DNA of 38,179 nt from Aeromonas popoffii (GCF_000820025.1 NZ_CDBI01000033.1:49773-87951), one strand, 5' to 3'; positions 15,866-25,758 are shown, counted from the first letter of the stretch. A program made the numbers and translations. The notes: generated by a model not told the origin, from the sequence alone.

Positions 15866-17527
15866 TCACGACATGGCGCCAGGGCCCTGATACACCAGCA
15901 GCGGCGGCATGACACTCAGCTCGGGCAGATAGCGTGCCCAGCGGATGAAGGCATCCGCCAGCGTGATGCCGAGCTCCTGATTGTGCTGGGTCAGGGTGCG
16001 GGCCAGCGCCGTGTAGCCCTCCTTGCCGGAGGCGGTATAGGCGCTTGATACCCCCCGGTAGATAGCATCGGCCTCGATCGGCTGCCATTGACCCGGGCTC
16101 GCCTCCCACTCCAGCCGGGTGATCCTGGCCCCTTTGGGCTTGTCTGCCTGGTAGCTGAAACGGACGCCGGCAGTATAAGGGAAGCTGCCGCTGCCGTTAC
16201 CCGTCACGCCATTGTTGGTGGCGTTGTCGATGGCCCCCTCCAGCGCCTCGGCCAGTTCATGGCCGTGCACCCGATAGAGGGTGAGCGGAATGGCAAAAGG
16301 CAGCAGGCGACCGGCGATATCCGCCTCGCTGAGCGGCCCGGGTTCGAGGGCGCAGCGCACGCCACCTGCGTTGTGCAGGGCGAAATCCACCTGACCGACC
16401 TGTTCACGGGCTCCGGTCAGCATGGCGTGGGCCACCAGGGGGGCAACCTGGCTGCCGGCTGGCAGGTTGGCGTCGGGCAGGCGCTGATGGTGCAGTGGCC
16501 CGGCGAGCCGGGTCACAATGCGCTGGGTCATGGTTTCGAGCTCGGGCCGGTAGCGCTTGGCCAGATGCGCCTCAAGTTCAGGAGCCGGCTCGCAGAAGTG
16601 CAGACCGGCTGGCGGCGCTGAGTCAAACGGCCAGGGTTGCCAGGGCAGCCACTCCAGCTGGCCCTGGCTGCGCCGCACTCGGCCGCGCGCGTCAAATTCC
16701 AGCTCGCACACCCCGAGGCAGAGCGCGCTGTGGGCCGCATGCAGTATGGCGACGTCGTTCACCATCAGCGGATAGCTGCCGTCGCTCTCGAGCCCGAGGG
16801 GAGCCAGATCCCCCAGCTGACTGTGAGTGTGGCCGCCGATGATGAGGCTGAACTCCGGAAAGCGAGCAGCCAGGCGCTTGTCCTGCTCAAGCCCCAGATG
16901 GCTCAGCAAGATGATGTGGTGAATACCTTCGGCCTTGATGTCGCTGATCGCGGCGACCAGCGTCTCCTCGATGCCGTGAAAATGGGTATAGGCATCCGGA
17001 TTGGCGATGGCGGCCATCTGCGGCAGTGTGATGCCGAGCAGGGCGAAGGGCACTCCGTCTATGATGCGTTTGTGCCAGGGGCGCCTGGCGTCATGGAGCA
17101 TGTGCAGGCCCCTCAGTCGCAACGGGGTATCGGCCGGTTCCTGACTGCTGTCCAGGTTGGCGGCCAGCACTGGGAAGTCGAGCTGGCGCAAAAACTCCAC
17201 CAGAGGACCGTTGCCCAGATCGAATTCGTGATTGCCGATCACCATGGCATCCGGCTGCAGCAAGCTCAGCAGATCTGCGTTGGCTCGCCCCTTGAAACGG
17301 TTGAAATAAAGCGAACCCTGGAAGGTGTCGCCGCCGTGCAGGAGCAGGCAGGTCTGACCCGCAGCGTCTGCCTGCTGACGCAGGGCGGTGAGCCGGGAAA
17401 GGATGCGGGCATAGCCGCCACATTGAGTACGCCACTCGGACTCGCCAACGGGGGAGAAGCGCATGGGGGCGCCATCGAAATGGGAGTGGCAGTCACTGAA
17501 GTGGGCAAGTTGAACCGTAATACTCAT
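15866..17527 (-). CDS. 5'-nucleotidase/metallophosphatase family enzyme without signal peptide
   Basis: A 553-residue two-domain protein. The N-terminal calcineurin-like domain has all binuclear-metal motifs: FSDCH (Asp12, His14), GGDTFQG (Asp67), GNHEFD (Asn99, His100), LLSHLG (His210) and GGHTHS (His233, His235). The C-terminal 5'-nucleotidase domain carries the NAGGVR motif and a stretch before FSYQAD that resembles the substrate-binding region. Family members hydrolyse nucleoside 5'-mono- or diphosphates, UDP-sugars or cyclic 2',3'-nucleotides; which one applies here is not readable. Most relatives are periplasmic, but this one starts MSITVQLAHFSDCHSH with no signal peptide or hydrophobic segment. 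AAGGAGG directly before the ATG makes the start secure. Confidence 0.88.
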   Translation of the reverse strand: MSITVQLAHFSDCHSHFDGAPMRFSPVGESEWRTQCGGYARILSRLTALRQQADAAGQTCLLLHGGDTFQGSLYFNRFKGRANADLLSLLQPDAMVIGNHEFDLGNGPLVEFLRQLDFPVLAANLDSSQEPADTPLRLRGLHMLHDARRPWHKRIIDGVPFALLGITLPQMAAIANPDAYTHFHGIEETLVAAISDIKAEGIHHIILLSHLGLEQDKRLAARFPEFSLIIGGHTHSQLGDLAPLGLESDGSYPLMVNDVAILHAAHSALCLGVCELEFDARGRVRRSQGQLEWLPWQPWPFDSAPPAGLHFCEPAPELEAHLAKRYRPELETMTQRIVTRLAGPLHHQRLPDANLPAGSQVAPLVAHAMLTGAREQVGQVDFALHNAGGVRCALEPGPLSEADIAGRLLPFAIPLTLYRVHGHELAEALEGAIDNATNNGVTGNGSGSFPYTAGVRFSYQADKPKGARITRLEWEASPGQWQPIEADAIYRGVSSAYTASGKEGYTALARTLTQHNQELGITLADAFIRWARYLPELSVMPPLLVYQGPGAMS

Positions 17528-17586
17528 CTCGGTCCTCCTTAGAGAAAAAAAGAGCTCAGAGTCTACTCCAACCTCGGGGGAAGATA

Positions 17587-17611
17587 CCAGCCCGGCAGGA
17601 CGCCGGGCTGG
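17587..17611. terminator. Hairpin downstream of dcuC
   Basis: CCAGCCCGGC pairs with GCCGGGCTGG around a 5-base loop, 62 bases past the dcuC stop. It is a very stable stem with little T-tract (TATCTT on the minus strand), so a terminator is likely but not certain. Confidence 0.65.
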
Positions 17612-17673
17612 TGAGGAAAGCGCCAGTTCTGGCAGGGGCCAGAGTCAGTCCCCCCGCAGGTTCAGGCCGAATG

Positions 17674-19026
17674 TCAGGCGGGCACCATGATCTGGGTGGC
17701 GAGGATCACCACCAGCAGGCCGACCGCGACCGGCATACTGGTGCGCTTGACCACCTCGAACGGCGAGAGCTTGCCCATCCCCGCACAGGCGACCACCACC
17801 CCGGAGACCGGCGAAATGGTACGACCCAGGTTGGAGGCTTGCAGCATCGGGATCACCAGATAGGCCGGGTTGATGCCAAGGCTGCTGGCCAGATTGGGGA
17901 TCAGCTCCACGAAGGCGTAGAAGGGGGCATTGCCCGAGCCGGTAGTGAAGGCGGCCAGGGTGGTGATCACCACCAGTGACAGCATCATGATCATGCCGCC
18001 CGAGCCGAGATCCTGTGCATGGGCAAGCAGGGTGTCGATAAAGCCGATAGTCATCAGACCCTGGGCAAAGACACCGGCACCGACCAGCAGCATGACCACA
18101 CCAGCGAAGGCATCCGCCATGTGACGCCAGCAGACCTGCAGTCCGTCCAACAGCTCCTTGCCGTTGCGGATCCGCACCAGCTCCAGCAGGCTGGCCAGCA
18201 CCATGCACATCACTATGATGGTGACGATATCCAGCTGTGGACCCCATTTGCCGTCAAATACCAGCACCCCGATGATGGGAGTAAACGGCAGGATGGCGTA
18301 GAAGGCGGGGGCGGTGGTGACCAGATCACCCGGGGCGACCGGCTCATTGTGCTCGCCAGACTTCTGGTCCAGGTAGCGCTGCCAGAAGAAGTGAGTCACC
18401 GCCATGCAGGCGATGGCAATCAGCGAGATGGGCAGAGTCAGCTTGAAGGCAAAATCGAGCAGCGGCATGTTGGCGGCCTGGGCAGCCATCACCACGTCAC
18501 CGGAGGTCGGTGCCAGAATGATGGCGGCTGGCGAGGCGCACACGGCCGCCGCCGCGCCACGGGAGATCCCCATGTTGACCATCAGCGGGAACAGGGTGGC
18601 CATCAACAGCACGCCGAGGCCAGTGGCGGAGCTCACCGCCAGCGACATGGCGCAGGCAACCAGATAGGCGGCCACCAGCAGGATGTAGGGGGATTTGATG
18701 ATGCCCAGTGGTTTGCTGGCCAGCTTGACCAGAATGGTGTTGGCGCCGATATGGCTCATGTAGCCGGCAAAACCGCACAGCACCATGATCAGCATGCCAA
18801 GGCCACCACCACGATCCACCAGCAGGAAGCGCACATATTCAAAGACGTCGGTGGCCACGTGACCGGTGGAGGTGACGCTGGCAGGCAGTACGGCCTTGCC
18901 CATCAGGGCGGTAATGGTCAGCAGCAGCAGACCGCCACTGAGCAGCACCCCGGTGGCCGAGTAGCCCTTGAAGATGTAGCGACCCACGGTCAGGGTGACC
19001 AGGGTGCCAATAAGGAGTTCCATCAT
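17674..19026 (-). CDS. dcuC: Anaerobic C4-dicarboxylate transporter, DcuC family
   Basis: Inner-membrane carrier expected to export succinate or exchange it for fumarate during anaerobic growth. The 450-residue protein has about 12 hydrophobic segments and is close to E. coli DcuC throughout: GRYIFKGYSATGVLL, LCGFAGYMSHIGANT, ACAMSLAVSSATGLGVLLMATLFP, and SRGAAAAVCASPAAIILAPTSGDVV. Two adjacent ATGs (19026, 19023) are possible, with GGA about nine bases before the first. The longer frame to 19077 adds a polar stretch unlike the family. A DcuC paralogue with another substrate is possible. An FNR-like sequence lies about 130 bases upstream. Confidence 0.92.
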   Translation of the reverse strand: MMELLIGTLVTLTVGRYIFKGYSATGVLLSGGLLLLTITALMGKAVLPASVTSTGHVATDVFEYVRFLLVDRGGGLGMLIMVLCGFAGYMSHIGANTILVKLASKPLGIIKSPYILLVAAYLVACAMSLAVSSATGLGVLLMATLFPLMVNMGISRGAAAAVCASPAAIILAPTSGDVVMAAQAANMPLLDFAFKLTLPISLIAIACMAVTHFFWQRYLDQKSGEHNEPVAPGDLVTTAPAFYAILPFTPIIGVLVFDGKWGPQLDIVTIIVMCMVLASLLELVRIRNGKELLDGLQVCWRHMADAFAGVVMLLVGAGVFAQGLMTIGFIDTLLAHAQDLGSGGMIMMLSLVVITTLAAFTTGSGNAPFYAFVELIPNLASSLGINPAYLVIPMLQASNLGRTISPVSGVVVACAGMGKLSPFEVVKRTSMPVAVGLLVVILATQIMVPA

Positions 19027-19357
19027 AGAGTGAGTTCCTGAGTCCGAAATTGAAGGTGGATACATTTTTGGCGTCAACGTGGAGGGTCATCTGACCCATC
19101 CCGAAAAGTATCAACATAAAACTCGACGATTGTTATCCAATCAGGGATGGCTCACCATGATGTCAATCATCACTTGTGATCTTGCTTTCAAATCAATGAA
19201 GGCGCGGGGTTGCGACTTGTCAATCTGATACTCGGGCTTTTTGACGGGAGTGGGTGACAGTCGCAGGGATCGCGGTTAATCTCCTGCGTCGAGTATTAAT
19301 ACGTTGATAATTAATTAAAATAACACCCCGAGCATCAACGAGGTCAAGGCAGCATAA
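19027..19357. promoter_or_regulatory. Divergent intergenic region dcuC / DUF922-like gene
   Basis: This 331-base region has no supported gene. It is AT-rich and holds an FNR-like inverted repeat (19157-19170) and an adjoining palindrome ATCAC-TT-GTGAT (19169-19180). The right part, 19297-19325, is a run of ATTAAT-like sequence that may be the promoter of the plus-strand gene. Confidence 0.5.
19157..19170 (-). promoter_or_regulatory. Possible FNR site for dcuC
   Basis: ATGAT-GTCA-ATCAT is a perfect inverted repeat matching eight of ten bases of the FNR consensus TTGAT-N4-ATCAA. It is 131-144 bases before the dcuC start. E. coli dcuC is FNR-activated, so the site fits, but consensus matches of this length are common. 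Confidence 0.4.
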
Positions 19358-19963
19358 ATGGGAATGATCAGCAAAGTTTTCATGGTGGCAGCCTTGCTGT
19401 ATGCCGCCACAGCAGGGGCCGAACGTTCTCGTTATACCGGCATCAAGGTCGAGCCTGACATCAAGGTTGATTTCCAGTTTTACCGGGTGTTTGGACCGGA
19501 TGTCGTCAGTGTGTCCCGCCAGATAGCAAAACAGGGGCAGACCCAGGCCCGCGGCCATATCGGCATGGCCAGCTACCAACTTTCCTGGCAGTTGCAGACC
19601 CGCCCCGAGGCCGACCGCTGCGCGCTGGAGCAGGTCAGGATCACCACCCGCATCAAGGTAATGGTACCGAACTGGATGGACAAGGCGAGGGCCTCCGCCG
19701 CAGAGCGCCAGAAGTGGGACAGGCTGGTGACCGCCATGTTCGATTATGAGAGCCGTCACAAGCAGATCTTGCTGGAGAGCGTCAGCCAGCTTGGCATCCA
19801 GTTGGCACAACTGCCGGTGGAGCGCGATTGCGCCGCCCTGCAATATCAGGCCTGGCAACAGGGGCAGGGGGTGCTGGCCAGCACCCGTGAGCGCTTCACC
19901 CAGTTGCAGCAACAGACGGATCACGGCCGCACATTGGGGGTGATCTGGCCCAAGGGCATCTAG
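19358..19963 (+). CDS. DUF922-like exported protein
   Basis: A 201-residue protein with a signal peptide (MGMISKVFMVAALLYAATAGA, cleavage around residue 21). The mature part resembles DUF922, a family annotated as putative secreted zinc proteases: a Cys followed by ITTRIKVMVPNWMD, then a Trp and a helix leading to the metal motif. Here the motif reads YESRH (130-134), so the first histidine of HExxH is a tyrosine, raising doubt that it binds zinc as a protease. Two other cysteines (88, 168 region) could form a disulfide. CAAGG precedes the start by eight bases. ATG 19364 is an alternative start. Confidence 0.7.
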   Translation: MGMISKVFMVAALLYAATAGAERSRYTGIKVEPDIKVDFQFYRVFGPDVVSVSRQIAKQGQTQARGHIGMASYQLSWQLQTRPEADRCALEQVRITTRIKVMVPNWMDKARASAAERQKWDRLVTAMFDYESRHKQILLESVSQLGIQLAQLPVERDCAALQYQAWQQGQGVLASTRERFTQLQQQTDHGRTLGVIWPKGI

Positions 19964-19988
19964 CGCCTTGGTCGGCGTTACCAGCGAT

Positions 19989-20020
19989 AAAAACGGGCTC
20001 CCGGTGGGGAGCCCGTTTTT
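19989..20020. terminator. Strong bidirectional terminator
   Basis: AAAAACGGGCTCCC and GGGAGCCCGTTTTT form a 14-bp stem with a GGTG loop. It sits between the stops of the converging DUF922-like gene and mnmC and can serve both. Confidence 0.92.
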
Positions 20021-20052
20021 ATTGGGGTGGATTCGCCAACCGGGGCTGGCGG

Positions 20053-22050
20053 TCAGTTGAGGGGCTTGCCCTTGAGCAGTTTGCGCACCCAATAGCGCGC
20101 CGGATGGAGCGCTTCCAGCAGATCGGCGGACAGCGGTAGCGGATCGCCACAGATCTCGCTGGCAAGCAGCTCACTGCACAGCGGCGCCGAGCAGAGGCCC
20201 CGTGAGCCGAGCGCCCCCAGCACATACAGGCCGGGATGCAGTGGCAGCGGCGCTGCGTGTGGCTGATCAAACTGGAGCCTGGCGTAGTGATCTGCCAGGC
20301 TGGCCAATCTGGCGATTGGCCCCACCACCGGCAGGTGATCCCGGCTGGCGCAGCGCACGCCCACCCGTGCCTCGTTGCCACTGATATTCACCTCGGCTGG
20401 CCAGATCTGATCCGGCAGGCAGGCTTGCAGCCGGGTCTGGTTTTGCAGCTGTTCTTCTGCGCGAAACTCGAGGCTGTGCTGGTTGCGGCCATAGCTGGCA
20501 CCGATACAGTGCTGCTGGTTGTGCGCGGGCGTGAGGTAGCCATCGTAACAGAGCACCGTCTTGAGCCGGCTCAGAGTGGCCGTGGTCGGCACATGGCTCA
20601 CCTGACCACGCACCGGATAGAGCGGCAGCTCGGCAAAGGGGAGCAGGGCGGGCAACTGATGACCGGCGGCCACGACCAGATTGGGGGCCTGCCATTGACG
20701 CCTCTCATGGTTTTCAACCCGCCAGCCATCTGCTTGCTCATGAATAGCCGTGACTGGGCAATCGTATTCCACTTGCAGCAGGCCGCTGGCTTGTGCCTCC
20801 TTGATGGCTGCGCGGGTGAGATCGGCCGGACAGAGCCAGCCCCCCAGCGGATAGCTGACCCCGGCATGACCCGAGGGCAGGCCACATTCGTGCTCGGCTT
20901 CAGTGGGCGTCAGTGGGTGCATCAGCGCGGGCGGGAAAGGGCCCTGTTGCATCTTGGCCAGCTTGGCGCTGGATTTGTCGTCATAGCCAAGCTGCACCAC
21001 TCCGCACAATTCAAAGGCGATGGCATGGCGCTCGGCCAGGGTCAGCAGCCGTTGGCGTGCATAGCCGAAGGCCAGCGAGTAAAAGCGTGACAAGGCATCG
21101 TGCTCGCCGTTGAGCAGGGGATAGAGTGCCCCCTGTCGATTACCTGAGGCGCCGGTAGCCAGTTCATTGTCCTCGCAGAGCAGGGTGACCTTGCGGCCCC
21201 GCTCCACCAGCGAGAGCGCCGTCATGGCCGAGGCGATGCCGCCGCCAATGATCAGCACCTCGCCGTCTTGCCCCGCCGGTCTGGCATACCAGGGGGCGAT
21301 GGTGCGCTGTGGTGTCTTGTCTACCCGCTCGCCTGCCAGCATTGCCCACTTGCTGCCATGGCCCTTGACCTTCTTCATGGCAAATCCCGCGGCAATCAGG
21401 CCACGACGTACGAAGCCGGCGCTGGTAAAGGTGGAGATGGTCGCACCGGGACGAGCCAGGCGGGCCAGGTCCTCGAATAACTCTTGTGTCCACATCTCGG
21501 GATTTTTTGCCGGTGCGAATCCATCCAGATACCAGGTATCCACCAGCCCCTGCTCACCATGAGGCACTTGCGGCAGCATGTCCTTGATGTCCCCCAGCCA
21601 GAGATCGAGTCGAATGCGGCCGCCCGCAAAGTGCAGACGATGGCAGCCAGGGACGGGCAGTGGCCACTGTGCGATGAGTGCCTGGCTGAAGGGGGCAAGC
21701 TCGGGCCAGGCGGCCAGTGCCTTGCGAAGATCGCCCTGGGTGAGGGGGAATTTTTCGAAACTGATGAAGTGCAGACGGGCGCCGTTGCCGGTGTGGGGAG
21801 CCTGTTCAAGGAAGGCTTTCATTGTCGCCAGAAAGTTAAGGCCTGTGCCGAAACCTGTTTCACCTATCACGAAACTGTCACTATTGTGGTGAGAAAATCG
21901 CGCTGGCAACCCATTTTGCTGCAAAAAGACGTAGCGGGTTTCACTTAGACCGTTATCATTGGAAAAGTACACATCCCCGAAGTCACTGGAGAGTGGAGTT
22001 CCCGCTTCATTCCAGTCCAATCGGGCATGATGTAAGGATGTTTGACTCAC
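20053..22050 (-). CDS. mnmC: Bifunctional tRNA mnm5s2U34 methyltransferase / FAD-dependent oxidoreductase
   Basis: Completes the wobble-uridine modification: the C-terminal FAD domain removes the carboxymethyl group from cmnm5(s2)U34 and the N-terminal domain methylates the resulting nm5U using SAM. The 665-residue protein (E. coli 668) begins with [20 protein letters not shown] and the SAM-binding [15 protein letters not shown]. The FAD domain starts near residue 260 with [21 protein letters not shown] and ends with [27 protein letters not shown] at 22050 is preferred over the ATG at 22071: it has AGAGGG nearby, and the preceding seven residues do not look conserved. It is divergent from fabB, as in E. 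coli. Confidence 0.95.
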   Translation of the reverse strand: MSQTSLHHARLDWNEAGTPLSSDFGDVYFSNDNGLSETRYVFLQQNGLPARFSHHNSDSFVIGETGFGTGLNFLATMKAFLEQAPHTGNGARLHFISFEKFPLTQGDLRKALAAWPELAPFSQALIAQWPLPVPGCHRLHFAGGRIRLDLWLGDIKDMLPQVPHGEQGLVDTWYLDGFAPAKNPEMWTQELFEDLARLARPGATISTFTSAGFVRRGLIAAGFAMKKVKGHGSKWAMLAGERVDKTPQRTIAPWYARPAGQDGEVLIIGGGIASAMTALSLVERGRKVTLLCEDNELATGASGNRQGALYPLLNGEHDALSRFYSLAFGYARQRLLTLAERHAIAFELCGVVQLGYDDKSSAKLAKMQQGPFPPALMHPLTPTEAEHECGLPSGHAGVSYPLGGWLCPADLTRAAIKEAQASGLLQVEYDCPVTAIHEQADGWRVENHERRQWQAPNLVVAAGHQLPALLPFAELPLYPVRGQVSHVPTTATLSRLKTVLCYDGYLTPAHNQQHCIGASYGRNQHSLEFRAEEQLQNQTRLQACLPDQIWPAEVNISGNEARVGVRCASRDHLPVVGPIARLASLADHYARLQFDQPHAAPLPLHPGLYVLGALGSRGLCSAPLCSELLASEICGDPLPLSADLLEALHPARYWVRKLLKGKPLN

Positions 22051-22161
22051 GTTTCCCTCTGCTCGCGTCATAAGAACGCGGGCATTCTACGTGAAAGCAG
22101 ACCAGTTTGGCAGCCGAAAGCGGGTAGACTTGGCGCCAGTTTTTCCAGACGAGATGAATTA

Positions 22162-23373
22162 ATGAGAAGAGCAGTGATCACCGGTATCGGCGTCATCTCC
22201 AGTATCGGCAACAACAAGGAAGAAGTGCTGGCCTCCCTGAAATCAGGTAAATCTGGCATCACCTATTCCGAGCAGTTCGAGCAGCACAACCTGCGTAGCC
22301 GTGTCTGGGGTAACATCAAACTCGATCCGTCTGAACTGATCGACCGTAAAGTCATGCGTTTCATGGGTGACGCTGCGGCCTATGCCTATCTCTCCATGCA
22401 ACAGGCCATTGATGATGCCGGGTTGCAGGAAGATCAGATCTCCAACGAGCGTACCGGCCTGGTGGTCGGTTCCGGTGGTGCATCCGGCAAGAACACCTCA
22501 GAGTCCTGCGACATTGCCCGTGAGAAAGGCGTCAAGCGGGTGGGCCCCTACATGGTGCCGCGCACCATGTCTTCCACTACCTCTGCCTGCCTGGCGACCC
22601 CGTTCCAGATCAAGGGTGTCAACTACTCCATCAGCTCTGCCTGTGCCACCTCTGCCCACTGCATCGGTCACGCCATGGAACTGATCCAGCTGGGTAAGCA
22701 GGACGTGGTCTTCGCCGGCGGCGGTGAAGAGCTGGACTGGTCTTCCACCATCCAGTTTGACGCCATGGGTGCCCTGTCCACCAAGTACAACGACACCCCG
22801 GAAAAAGCGTCCCGTACCTATGACGCCAACCGCGATGGTTTCGTCATCTCCGGTGGCGGTGGCATCTTGGTGGTCGAGGAGCTGGAACATGCCCTGGCCC
22901 GTGGTGCTCACATCTATGCCGAGCTGACCGGTTACGGTGCCACCTCCGATGGCTACGACATGGTCGCTCCGAGCGGTGAAGGCGCTGTGCGTTGCATGAA
23001 GATGGCGATGCAGGGGGTTGGCAAGGTTGATTACATCAACACTCACGGCACCTCCACTCCGGTGGGTGACACCAAGGAGCTGGAAGCTATCCAGACGCTG
23101 TTTGGCACTAACGGCCCCAAAATCTCCGCGACCAAAGCGATGACCGGCCATGCGCTGGGCGCTGCGGGCGTGCATGAGGCTGTCTACTCCCTGCTGATGA
23201 TGGAACACGGCTTTATTGCCCCCAGCATCAACATCGAGACCCTGGACGAGAAGGCTGAGGGGCTGCCCATCGTACGCGAGTACGAAGCGGCTGATCTCAA
23301 TACCGTCATGTCCAACAGCTTCGGCTTTGGCGGTACCAATGCATCACTGGTGTTCAGCAAGTTCAAGGCTTGA
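22162..23373 (+). CDS. fabB: 3-oxoacyl-[acyl-carrier-protein] synthase I
   Basis: Condenses malonyl-ACP with growing acyl-ACP and is essential in unsaturated fatty-acid elongation. The 403-residue protein (E. coli 406) has the Cys-His-His triad: Cys161 in [12 protein letters not shown], His295 in [13 protein letters not shown] and His330 in [12 protein letters not shown]. The C-terminal [14 protein letters not shown] motif is present. The frame extends upstream to 22042, overlapping mnmC, but the [14 protein letters not shown] start at 22162 matches the family. Upstream spacing to mnmC is short (111 bases), so both promoters must lie there. I saw only a partial FadR-like half-site (GACCAGTT). 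Confidence 0.97.
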   Translation: MRRAVITGIGVISSIGNNKEEVLASLKSGKSGITYSEQFEQHNLRSRVWGNIKLDPSELIDRKVMRFMGDAAAYAYLSMQQAIDDAGLQEDQISNERTGLVVGSGGASGKNTSESCDIAREKGVKRVGPYMVPRTMSSTTSACLATPFQIKGVNYSISSACATSAHCIGHAMELIQLGKQDVVFAGGGEELDWSSTIQFDAMGALSTKYNDTPEKASRTYDANRDGFVISGGGGILVVEELEHALARGAHIYAELTGYGATSDGYDMVAPSGEGAVRCMKMAMQGVGKVDYINTHGTSTPVGDTKELEAIQTLFGTNGPKISATKAMTGHALGAAGVHEAVYSLLMMEHGFIAPSINIETLDEKAEGLPIVREYEAADLNTVMSNSFGFGGTNASLVFSKFKA

Positions 23374-23388
23374 TGAGTCGATGATGTG

Positions 23389-23416
23389 AAAAAAGGCGCC
23401 GCAAGGCGCCTTTTTT
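23389..23416 (+). terminator. Rho-independent terminator after fabB
   Basis: AAAAAAGGCGCC-GCAA-GGCGCCTTTTTT is a perfect stem ending in six Ts, 15 bases after the fabB stop; it can also terminate the converging acetyltransferase gene. Confidence 0.93.
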
Positions 23417-23435
23417 ATTGGCAGTCGGGCGACCC

Positions 23436-23936
23436 TCAGGCGGGGTCGGTCAAGGGTAGCCGCATATAGACAGCGTCTTCACCGTACTCGTCCAACGATT
23501 TTGGGGTGTTGGCGGGCACAAAGCCCTGCTTGCGCCAGAAAGTCGGGGCATCCTGCACCGCCACCAGCCCGGCATACTCGTAGCCTTCAGCGCTGGCAAA
23601 GGCGAGGGCGGTTTCCAGTAGCCGCTGGCCAATGCCCTTGCCGCGCGCCTGTGCTGACACGGCCAGATCGTGCAGGTAGAACTCGTCGTTCCCCGCCAGT
23701 GTCTGCATGGGTACCGAGAGGGCGGGGGGCTGGTGGGCGCGCCAAGGATGGCAGAGCAGGTAACCCAGTACCTTGCCTTGATATTCGGCCACCCAACAAC
23801 AGTCGGGAGCCAGCTCGGCCTTGCTGCTCATGACCTCGAGGGGTTCAGGATCCAGCTGATGATAACACTCATCCTGAATGGCCATGATGGTGGGCCAGTC
23901 ATTGGCCCGGGTCGTGCGTATCTGGATCATCGTCAT
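23436..23936 (-). CDS. GNAT-family N-acetyltransferase
   Basis: A 166-residue single-domain GNAT protein expected to transfer an acetyl group from acetyl-CoA to an amine. The acetyl-CoA-binding motif is ARGKGIG (residues 97-103) after the beta strand FYLHDLAVS, followed by GQRLLETALAFA. The C-terminal AVQDAPTFWRKQGFV segment is the usual motif B. The acceptor cannot be read from the sequence. Two ATGs, 23936 and 23930, are near each other and neither has a strong ribosome-binding site. It is a single gene sharing the fabB terminator. Confidence 0.85.
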   Translation of the reverse strand: MTMIQIRTTRANDWPTIMAIQDECYHQLDPEPLEVMSSKAELAPDCCWVAEYQGKVLGYLLCHPWRAHQPPALSVPMQTLAGNDEFYLHDLAVSAQARGKGIGQRLLETALAFASAEGYEYAGLVAVQDAPTFWRKQGFVPANTPKSLDEYGEDAVYMRLPLTDPA

Positions 23937-24051
23937 GGGGCATCGCTGCTTGGGTGTGCGGATTACATAATATCTCCGTCAGCCAGCGTACCAGAATGCG
24001 TTCATGAACTGAATGACAACCTCCAAATGAGGCTCTTTGTGGCCGGTATTC

Positions 24052-24375
24052 TTAACGAGCGGTCTGCTTGCTGACCAGCTTGATCAGGTGATAACGCAGG
24101 GAAGGGGCATCCGCTGGCACGTCGTTGAGCCACTCCTTGCTGACGGTCAGCTGGTACTGGTAGCCAGGTTCAAATTGAAAGCCTTCTATCTGCTGATAAA
24201 ACAGGCTCCAGGCCTGCTGCTCATCGCTGCGAACCTGCATGCACAGCATGGGGCCGACACCGACGCAGTCGACCCGCTGGCTGTTGATGTAGAGGGTTTC
24301 CCCTTGTAACGGGGTCGTCGGTGCGTTCTGACAGGCGGTAAGCAGCAGGGCGGCGCTGATGAACAGTGGTCTCAT
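24052..24375 (-). CDS. Small lipoprotein, DUF4377-like
   Basis: A 107-residue precursor with a lipoprotein signal MRPLFISAALLLTAC, where Cys15 follows a good lipobox (LLTAC). The mature protein has two further cysteines (VDCVGVGPMLCMQV) and the sequence FYQQIEGFQFEPGYQYQLTV. I recall that pattern from DUF4377, a small domain often linked to HslJ/META-type outer-membrane lipoproteins. Function is unknown. AGAAGGAGT lies about six bases before the ATG, so the start is firm. The gene is immediately after gltA on the same strand but separated by the gltA terminator. Confidence 0.8.
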   Translation of the reverse strand: MRPLFISAALLLTACQNAPTTPLQGETLYINSQRVDCVGVGPMLCMQVRSDEQQAWSLFYQQIEGFQFEPGYQYQLTVSKEWLNDVPADAPSLRYHLIKLVSKQTAR

Positions 24376-24423
24376 GATGGACTCCTTCTGAGCGACAAGG
24401 GGGGCATTAGAGCGGCAAATAAA

Positions 24424-24444
24424 AAGGCGGTCAATGACCGCCTT
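24424..24444 (-). terminator. Terminator after gltA
   Basis: AAGGCGGT and ACCGCCTT form an 8-bp stem with a short loop. On the minus strand it is followed by TTTATTT, 28 bases past the gltA stop. Confidence 0.85.
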
Positions 24445-24471
24445 GCTGACAAACCGTGTCGATTCAGTGCA

Positions 24472-25758
24472 TCAACGCTGATCGAGCGGGGTGAATTCCC
24501 GTTGGGCCAAGCCGGTGTAGAGCTGACGCGGACGGCCAATCTTCTGATCCGGGTCCGAGTGCATCTCGTTCCAGTGGGCAATCCAGCCTATGGTGCGGGA
24601 GATGGCGAAGATCACGGTGAACATGGACATAGGGATGCCGATGGCCTTCATGATGATACCGGAGTAGAAGTCCACGTTCGGGTAGAGCTTCTTCTCGACG
24701 AAGTAAGCGTCCGACAGCGCGATGCGCTCCAGCTCCATGGCCACATCCAGCAGCGGATCCTTGATCTGCAGCTCTTCGAGCACCTCGTGACAGGTCTGGC
24801 GCATCACCTGGGCACGGGGATCGTGGTTCTTGTAAACCCGGTGACCGAAGCCCATCAGACGGAACGGATCGTTCTTGTCCTTGGCCTTGGCGATGAACTC
24901 GGGAATGCGATCCACAGAGCCAATCTCTTCGAGCATCTTGAGACAGGCTTCGTTGGCACCGCCATGAGCTGGTCCCCACAGGGAGGCGATCCCGGCGGCA
25001 ATACAGGCAAACGGGTTGGCACCGGAGGAGCCGGCCAGACGCACGGTGGAGGTGGAGGCGTTCTGCTCGTGATCCGCATGCAGGGTGAAGATGCGGTCCA
25101 TGGCGCGTTCGACGATGGGGTTGACCTTGTACTCTTCGGTCGGCACGCCAAACATCATGTGCAGGAAGTTACCAGCATAGGAGAGGGCATTGCGCGGCTG
25201 CATGAATGGCTGACCGATGGAGTACTTGTAGCACATGGCGGCCAGGGTCGGCATCTTGGAGAGCAGACGGAAGGCACAGATCTCGCGGTGCTCTTCGTTG
25301 TTGATGTCGAGCGCATCGTGATAGAAGGCGGACAGCGCACTGACCACACCACACATGATGGCCATGGGGTGGGAGTCACGACGGAAGCCGCGGAAGAAGA
25401 AGGCGATCTGCTCGTGCACCATGGTATGGCGGGTGACCAGACGCTCGAACTCGGTGTACTGCGCCTTGGTGGGCGCCTCGCCGTACAGCAGTATGTAGCA
25501 GACTTCGAGGTAGCTGGCCTGGGTGGCCAACTGGGCGATAGGGTAACCACGGTGCAGCAAGACACCCTGATCGCCATCGATATAGGTAATAGATGATTTA
25601 CAAGCACCGGTGGCCATAAAACCGGGGTCAAAGGTGAAGTACCCTTGCGCGCCCAATTTTCTGACGTCGATCACGTCGGGTCCGATAGTCCCAGACAGGA
25701 TCGGTAGTTCTACCGGGTCTTTACCGGGCAGGTGTAGGGTGGCTATCTTATCAGCCAT
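24472..25758 (-). CDS. gltA: Citrate synthase (type II)
   Basis: Condenses oxaloacetate and acetyl-CoA to citrate. The 428-residue protein (E. coli 427) is of the NADH-inhibited hexameric type. Catalytic residues are visible as His in PAHGGANEA, His in [14 protein letters not shown] and Asp in NVDFYSGI. The N-terminal domain of about 50 residues is the beta-rich part typical of type II enzymes. It is transcribed away from sdhCDAB, the usual gammaproteobacterial arrangement, so expression is probably tied to the same respiratory control (ArcA, CRP); I did not identify a convincing binding site. Confidence 0.97.
   Translation of the reverse strand: MADKIATLHLPGKDPVELPILSGTIGPDVIDVRKLGAQGYFTFDPGFMATGACKSSITYIDGDQGVLLHRGYPIAQLATQASYLEVCYILLYGEAPTKAQYTEFERLVTRHTMVHEQIAFFFRGFRRDSHPMAIMCGVVSALSAFYHDALDINNEEHREICAFRLLSKMPTLAAMCYKYSIGQPFMQPRNALSYAGNFLHMMFGVPTEEYKVNPIVERAMDRIFTLHADHEQNASTSTVRLAGSSGANPFACIAAGIASLWGPAHGGANEACLKMLEEIGSVDRIPEFIAKAKDKNDPFRLMGFGHRVYKNHDPRAQVMRQTCHEVLEELQIKDPLLDVAMELERIALSDAYFVEKKLYPNVDFYSGIIMKAIGIPMSMFTVIFAISRTIGWIAHWNEMHSDPDQKIGRPRQLYTGLAQREFTPLDQR

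Noticed and set aside
18019..19041. Long open frame antisense to dcuC
   Set aside because: Gln/His-rich translation opposite a membrane protein gene; a typical shadow.
22091..22121. Possible FadR site upstream of fabB
   Set aside because: Only a right half-site (GACCAGTT) matches; the left half is unrelated. FadR control is plausible from E. coli but not shown here.
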